From Rhopalosiphum padi (taxonomy: Eukaryota > Arthropoda > Insecta > Hemiptera > Aphididae), in the NCBI RefSeq assembly GCF_020882245.1, contig NC_083597.1, positions 25,398,652 to 25,462,651 of the forward strand: DNA of 64,000 bases, read 5' to 3'. Under the pieces are notes generated by a model that was given only the letters and a program-made list of their open reading frames with translations, did not search any database and was not told the origin of the DNA. Every line of letters starts with the position of its first letter. The stretch's first letter is position 1. The position numbers were made by a program, and so were the translations under genes. This document shows, piece by piece, positions 39,091-51,570 of the stretch.

Positions 39091-40238
39091 CAATTACAGA
39101 ATAAAATATGGATTTTTCTAAACGTAAAATAACGTACAATGTAAATTGTATGTGTATGATAGTCTGATGCAGTCAGAACATTTTTTTTGTGGGGTAGAGG
39201 GGGATCATTTATTTTTTCCTCTAGGATTTGCACTGTGAAATAGGTACTTACTTATTGCTTATTACTTTATGAGTCATGACCCTTTTGTTCATAAACTATT
39301 TACTATACATGAACTTAGTTTTTTATTATGGCTGTAAAATTAAGTTAGCGAATATGATTTACACTTAACATGACTACGATGTATTAACATTAATTAAACC
39401 ACGGATTAATGTATTTATAAATAATATGTCCTGGAAACATAAAAATTAATTTTGTATTCACTCAAATAGTATGATAAGACCATATTTCATAACTTAAAAC
39501 TTTTACAAACACATAATATAACGGAGAAAACAATTGCAGATACAAATGCGAATCTTAATAAAACATTGGTCATTGTAACAATTACTAGGCAATCTGCAGA
39601 CAATCAAATCATACATTATTATAAGAAATATGCGCTAGCTGAATGGTCTATGTGTAAATATATACATATTTTTTATTAATTTTAAAATTTAAAATGCTTT
39701 TATTTTTCTAACATAAGATATACGATAAGCGAAATGCCTTTTACACAGACTGCGATAGCGTAAAAAGTATAGTTTACGACTAAATTGATACAACTCTTGT
39801 CGCTTTGAAAGGAAAAGAAAATTAAAAAAAAAAAAAATTTTTTTTAGTTTTTTTTAAAGCGTTACATTAACATATCTGAGTATAAACTATAAACGTAAAA
39901 TTCAAAAATATAATTATATGAAATAACATCAAGTAAAATATCGGCGCTACGTCGCTATAATAGGTACACACTAAATATTATATTTTTGCCAATTTATTAG
40001 TTTTACATTCACATATAAAAGATTTGAAAAAAAATTATTCAACAGTTCTTATAGTAAATTTGTTCAAATAAATTTACGGTTCAATAATGTATATTCTAGT
40101 TCTGAAAATAGAATATCCTTTACGTAAAATATAGAAAGAATAATATATGGAAGAACTAAACAATTAGTGTAAATTTGTAGTTTGTACATATTATTATTTT
40201 CGGTAACGGTTCACTTAAGTAGTTAAGTATATTATATT
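39091..40238. other. AT-rich non-coding stretch
   Basis: No gene is seen. A G-rich patch at 39188-39205, followed by a reverse-strand CAGTGCAAATCC (39223-39234), could be a lone transposon end. A long A run meets a T run at 39822-39858, forming a palindromic A/T block. Confidence 0.45.
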
Positions 40239-41234
40239 CATAGGCGTAAACTTGCCTTGTTAGAAAGGAGAGCTAAAACTATAAACATTGAACGGGTCCG
40301 CGGAGGGCTACAACTTGTTTGCGCACATTTTTATTTTTACCCGAAAAATCGGAACTCGTTTGGGCACACAGTGATATTAAACGTATAACTGGTTTTCGCA
40401 CACGACAACAATTTATTATTGTATTTTACCTGTCTATACTGATCGAAGCACTAATAAATATTAATTATCATCGATAAAGAATACGGAAATATTATTAAAT
40501 TCCCTACAAACAGTACATCTCGAGAACTTACAGTGTGCGTACATATATTTTGTGACTCTAAACTATATTTACTGAACGTTGATTTAGAAATTATTTAAAC
40601 TTTCTAATCGCGATGTGGAAATGTTTGTACTGGTATAAATGATTTTAAATTTACTACGTAACGTGTTTTAAAAAGTGTTAATTTTTATTTTCGTTGACCT
40701 TATAGTCTATTAAGGGAGAAAGAAAATAATGTATGTAAATAATTTTAAACGAGTATTAACTATTAACAATTTTTAATAAACAAGTATTAACATGCGCGGT
40801 ACCTAACTAAAAGGTAACTATGCGTAAACCATGTGTATGGTTTAAGGCTCAACTGTTCCCAAATGAGTAGTAGTTTTGTGCGCAAACAAGCTGTCTTTTT
40901 TGTATTTGTGTGCGAACCGGTACCGCCCCCGCACCTTCTACATATACATTTTAGAATTTTATTGTAACATTTATTATATAAAATGTTTATAAAAACTTCA
41001 AAGTTATTTATTTAACGACGTATAATACATAACTTTTTATCGTTGTCGTTATAAAATATTAACGTATAGCTCAATAATTTTAATTATATTACAAATTTAC
41101 CAGGATATCCTGATTAGGAATTACGTTTTACATTTTATAATTTTTATAATGAATAAAACCTTAAATTTCTTGAAAAACTTTAAAAAAATCTAGGGGGCTA
41201 ACCCCCCCTCAAGTCTTCCCAATGTACGCCTATG
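40239..41234. mobile_element. About 1-kb element bounded by CATAGGCGTA inverted repeats
   Basis: CATAGGCGTA (40239-40248) and its exact inverse TACGCCTATG (41225-41234) bound the segment. Near the right end is a GGGGGCTAACCCCC hairpin, a feature I associate from memory with abundant aphid repeats that start the same way. The interior is largely occupied by a second inverted-repeat array (40312-40921), suggesting nesting. No target duplication can be defined in the TA-rich flanks, and no coding region is present. Confidence 0.5.
40312..40921. mobile_element. Nested 610-bp element with inverted arrays of AACTNGTTTGCGCAC words
   Basis: Three 15-bp words fitting AACTNGTTTKSGCAC stand at the left (40312, 40353, 40387). 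Three inverted relatives stand at the right (40854-40867, 40878-40892, 40908-40921). Spacing is about 25-40 bp. The architecture parallels the element at 6359-7318, where the word is different. Such clustered subterminal words usually bind a transposase. No transposase frame lies between them. The ends are approximate, and it could instead be the interior of the surrounding element. Confidence 0.55.
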
Positions 41235-42955
41235 TATATATTATGTGTTTTTAATTTTTAGATCAAAATATTTAAACAATATAATATTTTGATTTTTAAC
41301 TTACTCTACGTTTTCTTTTTTCTTTTTCTTTTTAAACAAAAATATAGATGTAATAGAGTAGTACTGATTGGAAATATTCTATTATAGGGCTATGGTCACA
41401 GTAGTGAATAGTGATTATAAATGTAACATTGTTGTTGCATACCCCTTACAATTATATAATTTATTATTAATTTTAATGGTTTAATTTTCACATGATTATT
41501 ACTTTATTCTAAACCGTTTTCGACTTGTACAGCGCAATTAAAGCTGTCCACTTATATTAATCAATTATTAACACTTTAAACTGATTTTATCAGCTGAATA
41601 TATATGCATAAATATACGCTTTACCCTCTCGTTTTGTTATGTAAATAGGATTGTTACGTTTGAATTTAAGCGTTCTCTTGGCACAAAAAAAAAAAAAAAC
41701 TGTTATCCTAATTTTAGGTCAATCACCCCAGTACCTCGAGTTAGGCACTGACCGTTTTTTTTAAATTTTCTTTGGCTGTCCTTGTTATTTGTAACTTTAT
41801 AAGTAACGGTTAGTTTCGCTAATATTGTACAAAGCATTTTATAATCACGTTATTTAAATTTTAAATGTATATGTGTGCTTAGATATGCTAATTTATTTAA
41901 CGACAAGTACAGATTATATAATATAATATTCGAAAAATATAAAGACTGTTATAATATGTCTCGATAGCAAAACATAATTCGATCAATGATTAATGTCCTA
42001 TAATATAAAATTGTTTCTTAAAAAAAAAAAAAAATTGCTTATAAAGCAAAATGTCAAGAACAAAATATTATAATAACTAAAGGATATTCTATACAGAGTG
42101 TTCTGCATAATTAATAATTTGTGCCTTTTTATATTCTTAACAACAAAAAATGTCCAACAATTATTTTTTCTTGAACCGTATTCCGAACCTATTTTATTAA
42201 GGGCCACGTAATAATAACAATTATTATAATAATACTACTAATAAAAATAAAATATTAAAAGCAATTAAAAAAAAGTATTTACTTTCATTTTTAATAAATG
42301 AGTATTGTTATAAAATAACAGGTATTGTAGATTGGTTTAATACGTTTAAATAGTATTTAGAAGAAACTACCTACTCGCGCTATATATAAAGGGAAAAATG
42401 ATTCTTATTATATTTTTTTTTTTATTTTCACGTTAACTATGTTACTTGTTCCACAAAATATGGTTCGCTTTAAATCGCTTTCCTGGACGGATTTAAATAC
42501 GATTGACCCAGCGATGTAACGAGGTGAAAAACTCAGAAAGGTGAGCGTAGGACAAGTATAAAGAATTTTCATAAAACGTTTATAAAACATACACACGAAT
42601 AACAACATTTATGAATAATAAGTATAAACATATAGACTATAATGTCAGTTATGATATCTATTAAATTTTCTGATGAAATATATTATTGTATAATTTAATG
42701 TAAAATTACGCGAGTCTTTTATTACTCGGTTATTGGCTGTTGTATAAAGTCGCTATGCAATTACCCTCCGTTTTATTGTAGCGCATGATTTTCGTTTTGA
42801 TTTAACCATATAATGTACATGATTAACACACTATATAAGCATCCTTTTGATAAGTTAATTAATGTTCCAAACACGATCTGTATTTATTGGTTATAAATAT
42901 CATACTTTCTTATTGTATTAGGTATTAAATGATTTTGAACTTTTAAACGAATCTT
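41235..42955. other. AT-rich non-coding stretch
   Basis: A modestly mixed patch at 41640-41760 and one at 42440-42560 have no recognised structure. ATACAGAGTGTTCTG at 42093-42107 resembles the word at 5700. A tracts occur at 41686-41699 and 42021-42034. The minus-strand frames at 41998-42207 and 42408-42608 are unsupported. Confidence 0.45.
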
Positions 42956-43480
42956 TTCATTTCGATTTTCGGATCATAGTATCGTACACTGCAGGTGTAA
43001 TCGCCAAATTGGCATCTTCTCATTCATTTAAGCGGGAAATTAGGAACATTAATAAAAACGTAATATAATATTACGATAATAATTATAATCATTTTTTATC
43101 GATATACATCATTGACTAAAACATTGAATTCACAGTGGCCATTGAATGTCGAAACTATATTATGTGTAATAATAAAAACAAATATATCAATTTATATGCA
43201 TTCTCTTCGAGCCAATTTTATTACTCACGCCGAATATGTTTCTACGCAAGATCTCATATATATAGGTCGTACTGTCCATTTACTTAATAAGTCTACGATG
43301 TAGACGATAGTCGTTTCGATCGATACCGCAATACGTTAACTTGCAGGTGGCGTGCGATAAACGATTTACAAGCATCGTTTTTACCAGAAACCCACGACGC
43401 TGAAATTGAGAGTCACGACGCTCCCGCCGCCATAATAATATTATCATTCATATATAAGATACTATAAAGACACGCCATCG
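42956..43480. promoter_or_regulatory. Candidate cis-regulatory island with two CAGGTG E-boxes
   Basis: Two mixed segments (about 42956-43060 and 43200-43440) carry CAGGTG at 42992-42997 and 43344-43349, the core bound by Snail- and E-protein-type factors. A near-palindrome GCCAAATTGGC lies at 43003-43013. A 63-codon frame at 43112-43303 is not recognised. Confidence 0.35.
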
Positions 43481-44048
43481 TTTGTGTAAGTGATTTACAT
43501 AGGAGTTTGTCCAGAATTTTGGTTTTATAAATTATCATTGATAGTATGTGATCATATTCTCATCTTGAAATATTTCTGTACGTGGCCGAGTCGTTTAGTT
43601 CATCACAAATCTAACCGGAAGTTTATAGTGGTGAAAACTCGATATCGAGGTACGAATATTTTTGAATCAAAATTCGATGAAAGATTTAAGTTCCAGATAT
43701 TTTAGGCGTGAAAATTTGCCGTAAAAAGTTCAAATATTTTGACACGATAATAGTACGAGAATTCATATTAAAATAAGTATGTGTTATCCTGCGCATTATA
43801 GAGAACGATCGGTTACAATAGGCACAGAACTCGTTAGGATGTAAAGGGTGTGCGTAGCATTTTATGCAAATTAGGGAACAATTTATTACAGACATTTTAC
43901 GACTATACATTTTAAATGTTTCAGACTGTTACGATTTTCTTATAGACATATTATTATTATCCTAACAAATTTTTGCAACCAACATTTCTGATATACTATC
44001 GTACTCAATATAAGACCTACGAATAAAATAATAGTAAAATAACTTACC
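43481..44048. other. Moderately AT-rich stretch
   Basis: Slightly less AT-rich than the background, with overlapping 71- and 74-codon frames on opposite strands (43490-43910) that resemble no known protein. No repeat was seen. Confidence 0.4.
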
Positions 44049-44134
44049 GTCGGAAAATTAATACAATACGGTGTCCAACAGTGTTTGTAGGTATTTTAAA
44101 TTTTCTCACACCGTATTGTACTAACTGTGCCGAC
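44049..44134. repeat. 86-base hairpin, possible small RNA precursor or mini-palindrome
   Basis: TACAATACGGTGT (44062-44074) is matched exactly by its inverse at 44108-44120. The stem extends outward through partly paired bases to GTCGG/CCGAC (44049-44053 and 44130-44134), with a 33-base loop. About 23 of 26 positions can pair, in the range of a microRNA precursor arm, although the loop is long. I recognise no conserved insect microRNA. It could also be the remains of a tiny inverted-repeat transposon. Confidence 0.5.
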
Positions 44135-46939
44135 AACAATTTTTAAAAATATGAAACCAAAAATGTTATTTCCTCCTCCCCGTTAACCTAAAGGTTCGTT
44201 ATATGAGTATACATACGTGATACACTTGAAGTGGTGTAGTATTAAGTTTATAAGGTGAAGGGAATGAAGACACGACATATATTATGATAATATTATAATC
44301 GGCGTTCTTTATGATTATAGCGATATTCTACTGTTCTAATAATATTATAGAATAGGTAACATAATTTCATAATATCGTGTATGACGTGGCTAAATAATAG
44401 AATTTGGTTTTGCGCTCTGGTTATAAAATACGCGTCTTCTTGGTAAGTTCATGCATGCTGTATGTACATTGTATAGGTAGGTACCTAACACACGGTTCAC
44501 TGAAGTCGACTCGTTGATTTTATGCATACGAGTGAATCGTTTAAAATTTAAATTATGCATTCGTACCTATTGATGAAACGCGTATAATACACTAACAATA
44601 CTCGCCGCAAAAACAAATTAAAATTTCAGACTATGTTTTCGAAGACTGTATACGTTCTCTATAAAATTGTTCAAGCCATTCGTATTTCAAATAGTACCCT
44701 ATAATATTATTCTAGAGTTCTAAAACGTGGATTCTATCAGCACTATTATACTTATTTAAATAAAATTGTATTCATGGAAGTACGTTATATAATTATGGTT
44801 TGGACCATGCATGGATATAAAGTATTAATATTTTATATTCAGTGACGTTGAATGATATACTTGAACGTCTATCAGGGTATTTAATAAAGTTAATTAGTTA
44901 TATTTATTTTTAATAGGACATCCATAACCAAATTTTTTACACATATATATATATAATATATAAAACATTACAGTTTTAAATAATTGTTTTTGCGCAATTT
45001 ATTAGAAATTATAATTTTATAGTTTGTCTCAATCAGAATATTCAAATTAAGAAGAGACAATTAGACAATAAAAAAAACTATATATATATTATGTATAAAT
45101 ATTATGATAATAAAATGGCGTTTAATGGATAATCGACACATCCTTAATAATTGTATTATTTTTTGAAATTGTATAGTAGGTAATAGTTAGTTTTTTTTCT
45201 AGTTAATCATTATTAATTTAATTTACAGATATGCGCATACTACTCATATTTAACAACTACCTACTTTTACCAGTCTAAATAATATTTTAAATTTATTTGC
45301 GTAGTTTTTTTTTTACGGAACAATACAATTTTTAATAATTCGACTCTGGTTTTACAATATTTTTATTGGCAGTTGAAAGGTATTTTTATATGTTCTCAGA
45401 AGATTTTTTCTACATTTAATCAAAATGATACATATTTTTAATAAAAATGTACGTATATTTTATTAACATTTACTTATGTTTTATAATATGATAGTTTTAA
45501 TTGCATTTTTATTGTAGCTCAAGTAATAATTATTAATTCTAATTAACTGCCATCGATATTTTTAGAAGTTTTATTGTTGAATATTTGAATTTTAAAAAGT
45601 TTTGATTTTAACGTTTCAGTAAGAAAAAAAATCTATGAACATTTGAATTTGTTGAATTGTTGTTCATTCAAATATATCAATACATAAGCAACAGTTAACG
45701 TTAAAAACTTTTTATTCGCATACAGTTTACTTGAAGATTCATTATTTTATGAAATAAAATAATATTTATAATTTTATTTTACAAAAATACAAACTATGTT
45801 CTTTCTATAATTTTCTTTCGTATATAATTTACATTTCATTTACACATACACACACATACACAATATAAATTATTTTCTCCATCGACATTACCATTCCAAT
45901 GCTTAGCCACGTTTTATAATGCGATAAATATAAAAAATGCGATGATAAAATTAATCGATAGCTTAAAAAAATAATAATAAACTAAAAGTTTCATTATTGG
46001 CGATCGTTTATAACTATAATTATGATTCAGGATTAAAAAATATACATGAAAATGATATGTGTGTGCGCGCTTAGACTATGCTTTATTTTAATAACTAAAA
46101 TAATATTAAGCTTAAGATTTATAGAACATTTTTATGATTATGTCAGGCTATTATATATAGGGCACATTATATGAAAACCAGGTAACACTAGAAAATGTTT
46201 TAATGGCCGTACAGGATAACTGTACCACGCCAACAAAGCTGACATACCTACCCTAATAAATTGTACACTAATAATATATTATATTTGAGACAAGTAGACA
46301 AGCAATATATAATAAACGATTTTGCATTTAGTTTATATAGGTTATAGATTAATGTAATTGACGTATATGACAGTTTAATTTAGGTAACTTTAAAGTTATA
46401 TTATATGGACTAAACAATGTCGATTAAATAATTGACATCATGGTCAGAAACAACAAATTGTTCGTCGAAAAATTAAGGCTATTTTAGAAATTATGAAAAA
46501 TTACAAAGAACTTAATTTAATTAATTGATTATTATTTATTATCAAAGCAAAATATCGTGGAATATAATAATTACAATATTTTTGGATTCTGGATAGTGAT
46601 TGAAATAGATTAATAAACGTTATAGTTCTATAAATTTTGCTGTATCTAATATTAAATGTATAGGTAAATTAATATTTTTATTCAAAACTAATATTACGAT
46701 GATTTATAGTCATTTATTAATTCTGAAATACTAATACACTATAAAAACTATTTTTATAATACGGTTTAAGGCATTTTAAATCATACGCCTTTCAATAAAT
46801 CATTATATATACCGATCTAAGAGTAACAATATACCATTTATAGTTTTATTTAAGCATTTATTTATTTAAAATCAAACCGAAGACTACTGTAAATGAATAC
46901 AAACTGCAAAGTAAATTATAATGGTGATATTTTTAAGGT
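44135..46939. other. AT-rich non-coding stretch
   Basis: Only short (TA)n and (CA)n runs (for example 44946-44960 and 45844-45859) and no open frame worth noting. A mixed patch near 46170-46250 has no visible structure. Confidence 0.55.
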
Positions 46940-47470
46940 GATATCGATTCATCACGTCGCACAAAGAAATAAAAGTACACACTCTTGTGTCATTGATCAA
47001 GTTTTACATTAGTGTTCACGATATAAATAGGCATAGCACAATAGCCTTTAAAGCTGCGGGCTCTTTTTCTAGTGTTTCCCCCCTTTTTTTGCACGCATTG
47101 ATTAATCGTAATCATGTATTATTATCTCGGGCTGAATCCAAGGCGGAGAGGAATGTATAGCTGCGGATTGAATAAGGAAGAAATTTACCGGGTCTCGCGT
47201 CCATAAACGAAGCCGCAAAAGCATATATACCCTCCACGCACACCCACCATAGAAAAGCGTCTTTGGATTTATTGCCGTCATTTATCAAACAGTCACCTCT
47301 CGTCGGCCACCATAATTTCTTATTCGTTAAAACCTTCTCCCACCCAACCACTTAGTAGGGTTCACACACTTCACCAGATTCGTCCGGTCCAAGGTGCGCG
47401 TTCGACGTATCGTCGGACAAGCCGAATAGATTTACAAAACTTCATTATCGCACGACCAAACAATGTATGC
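46940..47470. promoter_or_regulatory. Candidate enhancer with PBC/Hox-type TGATTAAT
   Basis: About 530 bp of mixed, non-repetitive sequence with a PBC/Hox-type TGATTAAT at 47099-47106 followed by CG, plus several TTTAT/CATAAA homeodomain-like words. The 79-codon minus-strand frame at 47112-47351 is not recognised, and no splice sites fit. This is one of the clearest compositional islands in the window. Confidence 0.38.
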
Positions 47471-50400
47471 ATTTTCCTCCACAATAAGGTACCCATTAAA
47501 ATTGTCGTTATTAAGGTTTAGGGTTTGTGTACGATTTATCAAATGGCGGACAAGATCGATTTCCGTGCGAACGGTAGTTTTTTTTTTTTTTTTAGTTAAT
47601 TATATTCCATCGGTTAAACGTATTGTAAAACACAACAAAAATAACATGCTACAATAAGCAATAGTGACATTTGAGCGTTCAAATCGTAAAGAATTGTATG
47701 TTTGATACATCGATAACTAATATATAAGGCTCTTTCGTCACGAAAATATTTAATTTAAACAATAAATGCCGTATGTTTAATTTTGATAGGCATATAACAG
47801 AACTGCTCAATAATACATACCAACGTAACGGGTTTATACTATACATGTATAACGAATACCTACGTTTATTTTTGATTTTATTTATTCTCATCTAGATCCG
47901 TAGGTACATTAAAAAGCCTTATGCATCTTACATCATATTGTGTTATGTTTTCTGAGTGGAATGTGCATTAAAAATGTTGCTACCGATGAATAAATAAAAG
48001 ACAAGAAGGTCAACCGTCGACGATGAATTTTTCATGTAGAAAAACCCAACTGACATTTGTGGAAGGAAAAATATGAAGATAAACAAAATAGTAGGTATGT
48101 TCCCGGTATTGTAACTAGTTACTTAAAGTTATGAGGTATCCAACAATAAATTCGCCATGGGATGCCCAAAACATATCCTATCTTATTTTAACGCAACTTT
48201 GAATTGTATGTAAAACATGATTTCATTATTATATGAAAAGCTACATGGAATTTACTATGACTCTAGTAGTTAGAATTGTAATTATTTAAAGATCCTAGTT
48301 GGGAAAGTTTATGCTCGTAAAATAATCCAAATTGTATCTATTTAGATTGTAGTCCTTAAATGTTTCATAAATTCCAAGAATACTAAGCAATGTTTGCACC
48401 AAATAATTTAAACCAAAACTGCATATTGTACTTTAACGGAATTTTAATTTATTAAACCCATAATAACAATATCACATTAATACGTTAATCATGACGATAT
48501 GTACAGAAAAAATAACACGAATACGCTTGTTGTTGTCGTGTTATTAATGGTACATTGATATAAAATGTAATTTCTATCTGGATAATTCTTTAGCAAATTA
48601 ATTTTTGGAATTTAATTAAAAACTAATTGCTAACGAGTTACACGTAATGCAATTATCTTGTTTTATAAAATAATTTTCGGTAATATTCAAATTGTTAAGC
48701 CTATATTTTTTTATAACATTATATTAACTAAATAGGTTTATACAAAGCTTATTTAATTTGTACGGTCTTTTAACGACGGGATACAAGAATAAAATTCTTA
48801 GTATATTTATTATAATACGATGTACCTGTATGTAAGTGTACCTATATTTTTTCTTTATACATATAGCTTTTTTTTTCAATTTCAAAGTAAAAAAAAAGAA
48901 CAAAATATCAGACGGAAAAAACAGTTTTCTTTATTCAAAGTTTTGTAAAATAATTGTTGAAGCCCGGGATATGATTTATCATTTCATACCCAGCATTTTT
49001 TGGAATTATTTTATTGGTATATTTTTTCAATAAGTGACAACATGACATGATCGTACTACGTAGGTATACTCGTACTATGATTAAACGGTGAATGGATAAT
49101 GATTGTTTGCAATAATATAATTATATACCATTACCACAGCATTCTATTTTAAATAAAGTTCTTCAAATAGACATATATTATACAGGATTGGATTATGGTT
49201 ACTTCGTTGTATACCATGTCTTGTAAATAATTGCAACGTCATGATACAATATAATATACAATTTAATTATGATAAAATATATATATCCCAGTAAGATAAC
49301 AACGAGAACTCGAGATGATCAATTGATTCGAGTAGGCTGTATTATGTGAGCTATTTTCATCGTATCATAAACTTTAGGAAAAAGTAAATCGAATTTTAGG
49401 ATGCTGAATTTTTAGAATACCATGTATTTAATAAAATTATGTATGTTATTGAAGTTATTAACAGTAAACTATACCTGTAAGTGACATATTACCATTGCAT
49501 CGCTATAGTCTATTACTATTATAAATTATTTCCATTTTATCACGGTAAAAAAATAATCCCTACTTGCAGTTATATATATATATATATCCGTGAGAGTATA
49601 ATAATATTATATTACGCATAATATATACCTAAATATCATACTAATGTGTAATATTTTTATAGATAAAACTTAAGTTCATTGTAACATTATTATGACAAAT
49701 TTAATTATTAATTCATAGTAATTATTTTAAGTTTTAGTTTATAGTAACCATATTGAATTAAATTCTAAAAATGTACGAATATTATACAATTAACGTATAA
49801 AATATGCATAAATATTACGATTAGCGTAGTGTATTGACCGATAAAACGGAACAGTATATATTTTAACCATATTTTGAACTAATTATATACACATAATATA
49901 CACACAAACTTCTGAACATTTCATATACAGCACGATTCCACACATGGACTACACGACAGTCGTTGATGCACACAGCTGACTAATCATGTAATGATATTAT
50001 ACCTATTCATATTATAGAACAGTGTGAATTAGTATTATAGTATTATAAATCGTTTATATATTTACAATTAAAATAATAATTTGAAATAAATAAACATGTT
50101 AAGCGTTGTTAAATATATGCCAACAAATTGTATTAGTAGTCAATTATTATTATAATAAAAAAGTGGTGTACAATTTTTATTGCTAAAAAGTTTATCTTAA
50201 GTTCAAGCCACATTATTTGTCTATGACATTCGATAAATATATAAATCGATTAATGGTAATATTCTGTACATCGTTTTTAACTATGTAATTGTTAACGTAA
50301 ACCGATTGTTTTTCTCGAAAATAATTTAATGATGGTGTCATTATAGCATACGCCACTGAACAAATGCACGTAACCTGCGAATGTTGGAACTTGGAAACAT

Positions 50401-51095
50401 TTTAATACGATAATAATAATAACGATTTTATAGTAGTTCTCTATATAGTAGTTTATAGTATCCGTTTAGAGTACCAATATCATGAATAATATTTTTGATT
50501 AGTTATATTTATTTTTTATGGAGTAATTTACATTTGTCTTGTACTTTATTTAGGAAATTAAATGTGTGATGTTTTGAAAATTTATGACGATACGTGCCGG
50601 CGATGTTACATTTAAAACTATACGGAATCGTATAATGAACGAATATAAAATGGACTTGGTGAATTGTTGAACGTATGTAACGGATACCATAATATAATGA
50701 GTATGTGAGCCGGATATTATTCTCTATTATTAACGATAATCAGTAATCTTTTTAGTAGACGATTTTTCAGCTATTTTGTAAACGATTGGGAATAGATTAA
50801 TTTATGGTCTAAATTTAATATAATGTAAAAGTTTAATGTTTTTATTGGTTTGAGAACGAGAATAGCAGTATTACTATGATATAATAGTAACTTATTGGGA
50901 AGTCTTAGTATAAATAGTTGAAATAAAAAAAAATAATAACAATAGTGTTATGGTTTCAATTGTTTAATAATTGTTTTAATCGTAATCTGGGTTTTTTTTT
51001 TTTGCTGAGAAAATTCAGATATTAACAATATATTTATTTATAATAAATTATAAACGGCAAAAAATAATTATAATTTAATGACACAATTGAAAACC
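47471..51095. other. AT-rich non-coding stretch
   Basis: It includes a T tract at 47577-47593 and short (TA)n at 49570-49586, with no gene or inverted repeat. The frames at 47463-47657, 47679-47891 and 48836-49033 follow base composition only. Confidence 0.5.
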
Positions 51096-51570
51096 CGTAG
51101 TCCGTTATTCATTACCTTTGTCATTTTTTTTTTTCGACGGAAGAACGAGCGCTATTTCATACGTAACTAACGTAACACATTAACTTAGCGGACTGCACAA
51201 AACCGATGTAGTAGATAATTGACAATTCTGTAAAGGTTGATTGGATTTCGCGTGAAGTGTATTAACATTCGGGACAAACCCGCCGAGCATTAGCGTGGGT
51301 GGTATCGATGTTAATACTCGATGCGTAATGCAATCTCGTTCTTTAATAATTACATATATTAGGGTTGATTAACACGTGTATAATGCTAGCGCGAATTGAG
51401 GGGGGTTCACGTGCACGACGTGTTTTGTATTTTCCAACGGTTCGCTCTGTGTCCGTGTCATATGTAAATTATTATAAACATTATGATAAGTGAAAACTCT
51501 AAATCCGAATTCTCTGCTCCGGCGATCGTCTGAAACTAACGATGTATAAATCCAAAAACGTATCATTACT
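51096..51570. promoter_or_regulatory. Candidate cis-regulatory island with paired CACGTG E-boxes
   Basis: Mixed sequence of about 470 bp has CACGTG at 51373-51378 and again at 51408-51413, 35 bp apart, and TGATTAAC immediately overlapping the first. CACGTG is the core for Myc/Max, clock and related bHLH factors. A 65-codon minus-strand frame at 51369-51566 is not recognised. Confidence 0.36.

Noticed and set aside
39800..39858. A-run/T-run palindrome as a functional hairpin
   Set aside because: A homopolymer A tract next to a T tract pairs trivially; no specific structure.
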